DNA of 35,539 nucleotides, from IMG/VR virus record IMGVR_UViG_3300043331_000758, positions 1 to 35,539 of that record; one strand, 5' to 3'. The notes under the pieces are model-generated. The model saw only the letters and a list, made by a program, of their open reading frames with translations. It made no database searches and was not told the DNA's origin. The translations under genes were made by a program, and so were the position numbers. Of the stretch, positions 12,820 through 19,056 are shown one piece after another. Positions within the stretch are counted from its first letter, which is position 1. Every line of letters starts with the position of its first letter. Source of the stretch: a virus.

Positions 12820-13195
12820 CACCTGCCCCTGCCGAGAGGCGCTTGACGACTTGCTCAATCTGCTCGTCACAAACAGGGCCTTCTTGGACGATGAGGAACT
12901 ACAGAAAGCGGCGTTCGCTGGTCGCGAAGCCCTCGCCGCGCCGTGCGGGTGTGAGGAGGCGCTGCAAAGGGCCGTCTACCTTGCCGAGCATCTCTGGCAG
13001 ATGATCCCGCCGGAGGTTTGGCGCGAGCACGGAGCCGAGTATCAGGGCCAGTACGAGGGCGACTACTACGCCGAGAAGGTGCGCGAGGAGCTAGCCCTCC
13101 TCCGCGAGCGGAGCGCCGACCCTTTCGACAGCCAGCGTTGCCGAGCCTCAAAGGGTGAGGATTGCGGACAGCCTGGGTGCTGCGAGCGGAGCTAG
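12812..13195 (+). CDS. Cys-containing hypothetical protein (127 aa); last gene of the rightward unit
   Basis: 127 residues from ATG 12812 (MPDTCPCREALDDLL); in-frame GTG codons in the tandem repeats would lengthen it by five residues per repeat. It is mostly helical with paired Cys at the start (CPC), middle (CGC) and end (CRASKGEDCGQPGCC), possibly a zinc site. DNA is less GC-rich than the replication genes. The TAG shares a CTAG with the stop of the oppositely oriented serine recombinase, so the genes converge with a four-base overlap. Function unknown. Confidence 0.55.
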   Translation: MPDTCPCREALDDLLNLLVTNRAFLDDEELQKAAFAGREALAAPCGCEEALQRAVYLAEHLWQMIPPEVWREHGAEYQGQYEGDYYAEKVREELALLRERSADPFDSQRCRASKGEDCGQPGCCERS

Positions 13196-13596
13196 CCGCT
13201 CGGTAGCGCGACGACGGCCTCCGCCTGAGGACCGCGCTCGGGCGTGCTGATGTCCTCGGGAGCCTCGGGGGCGTACACGTGGCCGCCTGCGTCGTCGAAG
13301 GCGCGGAGGAGGTCATAGGCCTGGGCAGCGTCGCGGCTGAAGCGGTCGATCCAGGCCACGACGATGCCCTGCGACTCGCCCGCCCGCACGCGCTCCAGGG
13401 CGCGCTGGAGGCCCTCGCGCTCGACGGTCCCGCCCGATCGGTCGATGTCGGGCGGCAGCACGATGCCAACGTCGAGCCCGCGCCGTTCGGCGTATGCGCG
13501 CGCCAGCTGCTCCTGCTCCTCGGGGGAGTGGAAACGCTCGTCCTCGCGGCCAGCGCGGCGGCTGACCCTGATGTAGATGTCGACGGGTAGGCTCAT
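13192..13596 (-). CDS. Serine recombinase catalytic domain only (resolvase-like, 134 aa)
   Basis: Starts at ATG 13596 with GAGGAG upstream (an in-frame upstream GTG would lack one). DIYIRVS gives Arg10 and nucleophile Ser12, followed by helix EEQEQLARAYAERRGL, IDRSGG (Arg53) and WIDRFSR with Arg85 and Arg88, the conserved pattern of serine resolvases/invertases and large serine integrases. The protein ends soon after the catalytic fold: it lacks the long E helix and helix-turn-helix of resolvases (about 180 aa) and the recombinase and zinc-ribbon domains of integrases (450+ aa). No continuation is found in other frames downstream. It may be a remnant, a domain working with a host protein, or a regulator of DNA topology. 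It is transcribed apart from the late operon, left of the terminator. Confidence 0.8.
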   Translation of the reverse strand: MSLPVDIYIRVSRRAGREDERFHSPEEQEQLARAYAERRGLDVGIVLPPDIDRSGGTVEREGLQRALERVRAGESQGIVVAWIDRFSRDAAQAYDLLRAFDDAGGHVYAPEAPEDISTPERGPQAEAVVALPSG

Positions 13597-13615
13597 GGTG
13601 CTGCTCCTCGTTATA

Positions 13616-13657
13616 GCAACCGTGGGCGTAACCGCCCCCACCACTTGTGCCGGTTGC
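13616..13657. promoter_or_regulatory. Inverted repeat upstream of the serine recombinase gene
   Basis: GCAACCG (13616-13622) and CGGTTGC (13651-13657) form 7-bp arms around a 28-bp centre that itself contains an imperfect dyad (TGGGCG/CGCCCCCA). It lies 20 bp before the recombinase ATG, in an otherwise non-coding stretch, with a TATAAC on the minus strand at 13610-13615. It may be an operator, promoter region or recombination half-sites for the recombinase; no direct proof. Confidence 0.4.
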
Positions 13658-13704
13658 GTTTAGCCCTAGACGCGCGATGACCCGCCGCCCTTCCCGGCCC
13701 ACGA

Positions 13705-13730
13705 AAAAGCCCCCGTCTCCGGGGGCTTTT
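13705..13730. terminator. Bidirectional rho-independent terminator at the end of the late operon
   Basis: A perfect 11-bp stem (AAAAGCCCCCG with CGGGGGCTTTT) and a TCTC loop, giving a T-run in both directions. It lies 21 bp after the holin-like gene's stop, so it ends leftward late transcription before the recombinase gene; in the other direction it would stop any rightward read-through from the early unit. Confidence 0.9.
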
Positions 13731-13750
13731 GCTTTCGGGTGTCGCGGGGT

Positions 13751-13921
13751 CTAGGCCTCGTCGGCCGGGGGCTCCGGCAGCGGGACGAAACCGAGCGCGA
13801 ACACGACGATGGTGACGGCGGCCGCAGCGAGCTCGGCCGGGACGTCGACGCCGAACGCGGCCGCGATCGTTACGGCCAGCGTGACGAGGGCCCCCGCGAG
13901 GGCCTTGCGATAGGCGGACAT
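13751..13921 (-). CDS. Putative holin, two membrane helices (56 aa)
   Basis: 56 residues from ATG 13921, with GAGGAGGAG upstream. A basic start (MSAYRKALAG) leads into one hydrophobic helix (ALVTLAVTIAAAF), a short GVDVPAEL turn, a second helix (AAAAVTIVVFALGF) and a Pro/Glu tail. Size, topology and position as the last gene of the lysis cassette match actinophage holins/phage holin-like proteins that open the membrane to release lysins. No specific family can be named. Confidence 0.65.
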   Translation of the reverse strand: MSAYRKALAGALVTLAVTIAAAFGVDVPAELAAAAVTIVVFALGFVPLPEPPADEA

Positions 13922-13931
13922 TCTCCTCCTC

Positions 13932-14198
13932 CTAGAGGTAGTGCTGGGCTGCGACGAGCGCCGCAGCGACGATGGCGTTGGCGGCCGCGACCAGGCGGAT
14001 GACGCGCGAAGTGAGGTCCTCCAGGCGGCCGCCGTTTGCAGTCACGGTCTCTTTCAGGTCGTCGAATTCTCGGCGGCTGACTTTGTCGTCCAGCTTGGCG
14101 TCGATCGAATCCAGCTTTTCGTCGATGCGCTGGAATAGCTCCTTGGCTGTGTACCTGACCACGGGGGCGGACGCTTCGCTGGGCGTGTTCTCCGTCAC
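13932..14198 (-). CDS. XhlA-like lysis membrane protein (coiled coil plus C-terminal TM)
   Basis: 88 residues from GTG 14198 (GTGA overlap with the amidase stop). The middle is a heptad coiled coil (IDEKLDSIDAKLDDKVSRREF) and the last 25 residues a hydrophobic helix (LVAAANAIVAAALVAAQHYL). This order is that of XhlA/haemolysin-like and similar phage lysis proteins that sit beside a holin. It probably associates with the membrane and helps holin or lysin release. The assignment rests on architecture and neighbours. Confidence 0.6.
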   Translation of the reverse strand: MTENTPSEASAPVVRYTAKELFQRIDEKLDSIDAKLDDKVSRREFDDLKETVTANGGRLEDLTSRVIRLVAAANAIVAAALVAAQHYL

Positions 14199-14926
14199 AG
14201 GGCCCGGCGCCTTTTGATCGTGTCCAGGGCCGCACCCGCCTTCTCGCGGAGCGCCTGCTTGGCGCGGGTGATGCGCCCATCGCCCTCGCGGACGGCTCCC
14301 GTGCGCGCCAGCACCCGCCCAGCGGAGTTGTAGGCCGTGTAGATGAAGTAGCGCCAGCGGTAGCGCCGCACGCGCGTCAAATACCAATCCCAGGGGAAGT
14401 GTGGGCCGGGGTCGTGGTGCGAGCTCATGCCAAACGCCTGGGAGACATCGACGTGGCCAGCGAACCCGCGGGCGCCAGCCCGCAGCTGCGCCACAGACAG
14501 CTTCCGCACGGGGATGCCATACTGCGCCGACCACTTGGCCGTCACTTTGGCCGAGTTGCGCAGCGTCTTGCGCCCGTGCTTGCGGTCGAGCCATTGGGCC
14601 CGCGTCTGCTTGGCGAAACCGTCGTGCTCGATGCCAAGGCTCCGGCTGTTCGGGGGAGCGTGCCAGGCAATGTCGCGGTCCCGGACGCACCGCACGGTCG
14701 AGTCTGAATCGGCACAGACGTGCGCCGAGCTCCCGCCGGAGCTCACCGTCGAGCGTTTCACCGAGGAGCCGCTGGCCCGATTCTTGGGCTGATTGTGGAA
14801 AAAGGCAGCGACCCGCTCGGCGCTGTCTGAGCCCTCGGGGAATTCCTCGTCATGAATGACGATGACGTCGATGTCGCCACGGCCGCGACTCGCGCGCGAG
14901 TAGTTGGCGGCCTCGATGAACAGCAC
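14195..14926 (-). CDS. Endolysin: N-acetylmuramoyl-L-alanine amidase (Amidase_2 type)
   Basis: 243 residues from GTG 14926 with AAGGAGG nine bases upstream. It cuts the bond between MurNAc and L-Ala in peptidoglycan. Seen: strand VIVIHDEEF with zinc ligand His25, SSAHVCADSDSTVRCV, IAWHAPPNSRSLGIEHDG, and the C-terminal zinc motif SSHHDPGPHFPWDWY (His170/171 and DPG). The last 60 residues are a basic extension (RVRRYRWRYFIYTAYN and AKQALREKAGAALDTIKRRRAL) that may bind the cell wall. It lacks a signal peptide, so it needs the holin. A second lysin lies just upstream. Confidence 0.88.
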   Translation of the reverse strand: MLFIEAANYSRASRGRGDIDVIVIHDEEFPEGSDSAERVAAFFHNQPKNRASGSSVKRSTVSSGGSSAHVCADSDSTVRCVRDRDIAWHAPPNSRSLGIEHDGFAKQTRAQWLDRKHGRKTLRNSAKVTAKWSAQYGIPVRKLSVAQLRAGARGFAGHVDVSQAFGMSSHHDPGPHFPWDWYLTRVRRYRWRYFIYTAYNSAGRVLARTGAVREGDGRITRAKQALREKAGAALDTIKRRRAL

Positions 14927-14945
14927 GATGGTGTCCCTCCTTCCG

Positions 14946-15377
14946 TCAGACGACGGCTACGTGTAGATGGTCGTAGTGGCCCGGCGCTCGCCAAATGAGC
15001 TCGACGACGCGGTCCCACCCGCGCAGGCGCGCATTCAGGCGGTCCAGGTGTCGCGGCTCGGTCGCGCGGTTGGGCCAGTTGACGTCGATGGCGCACGTAC
15101 ACGGCGCGTAGTGGTAGCTGCCATCCGCGTGCACGGGGTGAACGCCGCCGAACGCCGGGTGCTCCGCAACGAGGTAGCCCTGGCGCTGGAGCTCGCGCCC
15201 CAGGCGGACGACCACGGGGAGCCGCAGCGAGCGGCGCAGGGTGTGAACGCGGCGCTCCTGCTTGCGCGCCTTCCGGGCCTGATTCAGGGCCCGATCGCGC
15301 CAGGCCTCGATGCGCTGCTCCAGCGTATCGACGCGGCGCTCCAGTAGGTTGACGTGGTCAGCGAGCGCTTCCGACAT
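14946..15377 (-). CDS. Second lysin: M15-like peptidase with N-terminal coiled coil
   Basis: 143 residues if started at ATG 15377. Residues 5-50 are a coiled coil (LLERRVDTLEQRIEAW). The C-terminal half matches M15/VanY-type peptidases: GVHPVHADGSYHY with His89, CAIDVN with Asp98, a catalytic-type Glu126 in VVELIW, and HYDHLHV with His139. Such domains cleave peptide bonds in the wall stem peptide. The ATG has no good ribosome binding site; the frame is open upstream for another 34 codons to the previous gene's TAA and codes a hydrophobic stretch (ITFPAIIAAVVVLF), so the real protein may have a signal anchor. Confidence 0.75.
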   Translation of the reverse strand: MSEALADHVNLLERRVDTLEQRIEAWRDRALNQARKARKQERRVHTLRRSLRLPVVVRLGRELQRQGYLVAEHPAFGGVHPVHADGSYHYAPCTCAIDVNWPNRATEPRHLDRLNARLRGWDRVVELIWRAPGHYDHLHVAVV

Positions 15378-15482
15378 CGACTCGCTGGCGGGTGCTTCAG
15401 TAACGGGGCCGCCGCTGCCATTGAACAGGACGACGACCGCCGCGATGATCGCGGGGAAGGTGATGCTATGCGCCCCTCGGGG

Positions 15483-15848
15483 TTAGGACCAGCTAGGGGT
15501 CTGTCTGCTGCCGCCGGTCGTCCAGCGCTCGACTCCATAGGAGCCGTCGGACAGGCGGCCGATGCGGACGCGCACGCCCCAGCCGCGGCCGATGTCCGTG
15601 CGGGGGCCGTGGTAGGAGACCGAGCGTCCGCGGCGGCGTAGGTTGCGCTGCCGCTTGGTGGGGGACGGTGCTGATGCTCCGCCGCCACCGCCCGACGACG
15701 AGCCGCCGGACGAGTGGTAGTAGTACGTGGGGGTGAAACCCGAGCTAGCGGAAACGGAGCTCCGGCTCGTCTGGCTCGACTGAGACCGCCGGATGCGGCT
15801 GGCGGTTGTCTTGTAATCCTGCTGGCTGCCGCTGACGGCCAGGCCCAT
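15483..15848 (-). CDS. Gly/Ser-rich low-complexity structural-region protein (121 aa)
   Basis: 121 residues from ATG 15848. Ser/Thr-rich N-terminal half, a poly-Gly/Ser linker (SSGGSSSGGGGGASA), then a basic patch (KRQRNLRRRGR) and a short beta-rich C-terminus (GVRVRIGRLSDGSYGVERW). It lies between a minor tail gene and the lysins and may be a small tail-tip component; no family is recognised. Its reading frame is the same as that of the following lysin. Confidence 0.5.
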   Translation of the reverse strand: MGLAVSGSQQDYKTTASRIRRSQSSQTSRSSVSASSGFTPTYYYHSSGGSSSGGGGGASAPSPTKRQRNLRRRGRSVSYHGPRTDIGRGWGVRVRIGRLSDGSYGVERWTTGGSRQTPSWS

Positions 15849-15851
15849 GGT

Positions 15852-16973
15852 CTAATCCTCGGTCTCGGCGTACAGACTCGTCACCGACTCGACGCCGTCG
15901 TCGTCGACCGCGAGCTCAAAGCCAGCCACGCGCACGTAGTCGCTGAACCCGCCACGGAACGACGCGCCCACGTACAGCGGCAGGCGGTCGCCCAGGTTGA
16001 AGTCGTCCCACGGCATGGGTCCCTTGCCCGCCAGCGGCGTGACCACGAAGCGTTCGCGGGCGCCGCGGGCGCGCACGAGCTCGTTTGTGGCCAGGCGGTC
16101 CAGGGCGGTGTCGTCGACCTCACCAAAGTCGACCGAGACCTCATGGCGGCGGTACGACGCAATGCCGGGCGCATACGTCTTGACGGCGTCGGCCTCGTCC
16201 TCGCTGCCCTCCTCGGAGGAGGCCTGCCCCCACAGGACGTTCGCATACTGCTCCATATCGACCATCCGCGACAGCACGGCCACGTTGTTGGGCGGGGCCA
16301 GGTAGCCAAGCGGGGCGTTCACGCGGGTGGCGCCTTTTTGCGGCGCGTAGGTGTCGAACCGGACCAGCTTGCCGAGTGTGTCGTCAATCGGCGTGAGCTC
16401 ATACTCGTAAGTGGTGTAGCCCGCCGCGAGCTCGCCCAGGGCGGGGCCCAGCTGCTGGTCGGGGGCGGCCACGTAGGCCTGGGACGCCGCGCTCCCCGTC
16501 TCGGTGCCGCCCGAGTCGATGCCGGTCTCGCCCACCGCGTTCACGAGGTCGATCAGGTCGCGGGCCGTGTCGGTGACCGGCTGGGAGGCGTATTCGTGCT
16601 CGGTGATGTCGTCGTTGGCCTCCAGGCCCAGGAAACGCTTGGACGCCAGCTGGAGGGGGTCGAAACACGTTACGGCGCTAAAGCTGTGGTCGATGTCGCC
16701 GCCGTCCTCGATTTGCCATACGTACCCATTGAAACGGAGCACGTATTCCTGGGTGCCGTCGGCCTGGTCCTCCAGGCGATAGGCCCTGATCGTTCGGCGC
16801 CCGGCGTCGAGCCTCGGGAACCCGTCGGTGTGTAGGCCGCCCACGGTCGTATCGTCCGCGGGGACCACGAAGCTGCACGAGGCCGGGCGGAACAGGCCAT
16901 AGGCAAACGTCCGGGCGAAGGCCACAGACGTCAGGTTGGAAATGACATTGCCCTGGAGGTCAGCCAGGAGCAA
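15852..16973 (-). CDS. Minor tail protein (Gp37-like/baseplate hub type)
   Basis: 373 residues from TTG 16973; the frame is open for six more codons upstream (LASWRL precedes), and proteins of this kind in actinophages often begin with a WRLLL-type segment, so the true start could be slightly earlier. LLADLQGNVISNLT, FNRP-like FRPASCSFVVP, RFNGYVWQIED and a C-terminal DDFNLGDRLPLYV block are typical of siphovirus tail proteins that follow the distal tail protein and form the tail tip hub. Acts in the virion at the tail end. Confidence 0.65.
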   Translation of the reverse strand: MLLADLQGNVISNLTSVAFARTFAYGLFRPASCSFVVPADDTTVGGLHTDGFPRLDAGRRTIRAYRLEDQADGTQEYVLRFNGYVWQIEDGGDIDHSFSAVTCFDPLQLASKRFLGLEANDDITEHEYASQPVTDTARDLIDLVNAVGETGIDSGGTETGSAASQAYVAAPDQQLGPALGELAAGYTTYEYELTPIDDTLGKLVRFDTYAPQKGATRVNAPLGYLAPPNNVAVLSRMVDMEQYANVLWGQASSEEGSEDEADAVKTYAPGIASYRRHEVSVDFGEVDDTALDRLATNELVRARGARERFVVTPLAGKGPMPWDDFNLGDRLPLYVGASFRGGFSDYVRVAGFELAVDDDGVESVTSLYAETED

Positions 16974-16992
16974 GCGCCAGGAGGCCAGCGGT

Positions 16993-18093
16993 CTAGACTA
17001 TCTGTAGCCGCGCCAGCTTGGTCCTAAAGGACAGGCTGGCGTTAGACGTAGAGTGAGTTATCGTTACCTCCAGGAGGACGTCTGCACTCGTGTCTACTGC
17101 CGGGTTGCTTTCAGCGCTGGAAAAAACGCTGTTCACCGTGAGCGACGCTGCATTCATATCCCCCAACCCGGCCACGCCCCCGGTGCTAGGGCTCCCCATG
17201 AAAAAGGCCCCGCTTAGGTGCTGGATGGCGTCATCATCGATGTTGCCCAGGTCCAGGTCCAGCCTCCAGGGACGCCTAGTTGCGTTTGCCGGAATGCTGA
17301 CTGATGTATCACCGAACAGCACCGTGCCGCCCAGCTTGACCTGGAGCACAAAGGTGCGATTCGCGCCGGAGTTGTTTAGGTAGTCACCCGCCATGAACAG
17401 GCGTAGGGTCCTGTCCGTTCCGAGGTCACCGCCACGGATCAGTTTTTGGTATGCGGCTACCTCAGACGCGGTGCTTACAATGTCGGATTCCGTATGCTCG
17501 ATGTCGTACAGGCTTGGACCGCGCACGGCCCCGTCAATACGGGCTCGTGGGCGCGCCAGGGTGTCGATTTCTGCATCCGTGATGGTCGTAGCCGCTGCCC
17601 CAACGAGGACGTTTGCCAGCAGCACAGCATTGTCCGGGACAGCTGCCGCGCCGTCCAGGTTGTCCAGGTCGGCCCCGGTCGTTGCGGTGCCGCCCACCAC
17701 TTTGAACACGACGTCATAGGCGCCGCCCGCGTCCACGTTTGAATCGCGGATTACGGCCACGACGCGGTCGATGCGCGGGTCCGCTGGGTCGGCGGTGCCA
17801 AAGGTGGCGGTCCATCCGTCGGACGTGTTGGGAGCCCCCGGGGTGCCAGAATTGGATACGTCTGCCAGCGTGAAGCGACGCACTCCCCCGTAGGGCGTGT
17901 CCATTTTGACGTAACCGCTACCGGCGGCTACGTCGACGCTCATATTTGCCCCGGCAGCCTTTTGGGAGACAGCCAAATCCGTCGGGTCCACGACGCCCTC
18001 GCTAAACAGGTCGTCAAGCAGCCGATATACAGTCTCGGCGCCGTAGTCGACGTCGGATTTTTGGATGGGGAAGGGGTTGCCGGGTGCAGCCAT
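16993..18093 (-). CDS. Putative tail fibre/receptor-binding protein
   Basis: 366 residues from ATG 18093 with AGGAGGAGCTC upstream. The N-terminal 150 residues (VSQKAAGANMSVDVAAGSGYV, YDVVFKVVGG) resemble the attachment domain of phage tail-tip appendages; residues about 230-366 are a beta-rich, Asn/Ser/Thr-rich domain (TFVLQVKLGGTVLFGD, LDLDLGNIDDDAIQHLSG, VLLEVTITHSTSN) of jelly-roll character. Base and codon use is visibly more AT-rich than its neighbours, as often seen in exchangeable receptor-binding genes. Function is by position and shape, not by a named family. Confidence 0.55.
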   Translation of the reverse strand: MAAPGNPFPIQKSDVDYGAETVYRLLDDLFSEGVVDPTDLAVSQKAAGANMSVDVAAGSGYVKMDTPYGGVRRFTLADVSNSGTPGAPNTSDGWTATFGTADPADPRIDRVVAVIRDSNVDAGGAYDVVFKVVGGTATTGADLDNLDGAAAVPDNAVLLANVLVGAAATTITDAEIDTLARPRARIDGAVRGPSLYDIEHTESDIVSTASEVAAYQKLIRGGDLGTDRTLRLFMAGDYLNNSGANRTFVLQVKLGGTVLFGDTSVSIPANATRRPWRLDLDLGNIDDDAIQHLSGAFFMGSPSTGGVAGLGDMNAASLTVNSVFSSAESNPAVDTSADVLLEVTITHSTSNASLSFRTKLARLQIV

Positions 18094-18111
18094 GGTGGTG
18101 GTGAGCTCCTC

Positions 18112-19056
18112 CTACGCGTAGGCGTCGCGCCAGGTAATCGTTGCGAAAGTCTCAGCGGCGTCGAACGAGGCGGCCGCGAGGCGGATGGAATTGGTGCCGG
18201 GGACGAGGGGCCAGAATTCGGACGTGGCAATGTCCAGCTTGTCGATCTGGCTGGAGTCGGGGTCACCGTTCAGGCGCACGGTCTCGTCCAGCATGCGGAT
18301 TTCGATATGGTCGCCCGACGACAGGCTGAGACCCGACAGCGACACGACCTTGCCGGTAGTGACGTTGTGCAGGGTGGGGCTCACGATGGGCCCCGTGATG
18401 TCCACGACGGGGTACGCGTCGACGGTGCCGCCGTTCACGAGCGTGGCGCTACCGCCGCTCGTGAATTCCCCGAACGAGAAGGGGAACCCCCAGGCGTCCT
18501 CCCCGCCCTCGTCCACAGCCTGGCCGAACGCGAGGCCGCCGCCCTGGCCGCCCAGCGACAGGGCGCTGGTGGTGTCCTCCTGCTCGGTCGACGAGTAGAC
18601 CGTGGGGTCCCCAGCGACGAGCGCAAGCTGGAACGCGGCCGGGGTGTCGTGGCTGATCTGAAGGGCCTCTAGGCAGCGCACCGTCAGCTGGCGTTCATCG
18701 TGGCCGTTGGGCGTCCACTTCAGCGTGCCGTCGGCGCGCAGGATCGAGTTGCAGGCCAGGGCCAGCAGGTGCCGGAGGTAGTGCTCCTCCGTCGAGCTCC
18801 CGGCCACGATAACGCCCTGGAGCACGGGGAACCGAGGCCCGAACAGGAAGTCAAACACGATGGTGCCGTCGCGCCCGGGGCGGTCCTGCGTGGGGTTGCG
18901 GATGGACGCAGCCACCAGGCCGTCGATGTCGGTGAGGTAGAAACCGTCACCGTATGCGGGCGAGCTCGCGTAGACACCCGCGGTGTGGTCGCCCGTGTTG
19001 AACACGACCGACCCGCCGGGCGTCTCCAGCGTCATCAGGAGCGGGAGGCTAGCCAC
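18112..19056 (-). CDS. Distal tail-like protein (Dit, siphovirus tail component)
   Basis: 314 residues from GTG 19056, chosen because GGAGG lies about nine bases upstream and it overlaps the tape-measure stop by only eight bases; an in-frame TTG (19077) is less likely. The N-terminal domain has GFYLTDIDGLV, RPGRDGTIVFDFLFGPRFPV and HYLRHLLALACN, typical of Dit-like tail proteins that join the tube to the tip. The C-terminal part is a beta-sandwich (ATLVNGGTVDAYPVVDITGP) that resembles the second domain of such proteins. Position directly after the tape measure supports the call. Confidence 0.75.
   Translation of the reverse strand: MASLPLLMTLETPGGSVVFNTGDHTAGVYASSPAYGDGFYLTDIDGLVAASIRNPTQDRPGRDGTIVFDFLFGPRFPVLQGVIVAGSSTEEHYLRHLLALACNSILRADGTLKWTPNGHDERQLTVRCLEALQISHDTPAAFQLALVAGDPTVYSSTEQEDTTSALSLGGQGGGLAFGQAVDEGGEDAWGFPFSFGEFTSGGSATLVNGGTVDAYPVVDITGPIVSPTLHNVTTGKVVSLSGLSLSSGDHIEIRMLDETVRLNGDPDSSQIDKLDIATSEFWPLVPGTNSIRLAAASFDAAETFATITWRDAYA

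Noticed and set aside
13192-13596. A functional phage integrase
   Set aside because: Only the catalytic fold is present; no recombinase or zinc-ribbon domain follows in any frame, so it cannot be called an integrase.
15714-16835. A 373-codon plus-strand open frame
   Set aside because: Antisense to the minor tail protein; its product lacks any recognisable pattern and its start lacks a ribosome binding site.
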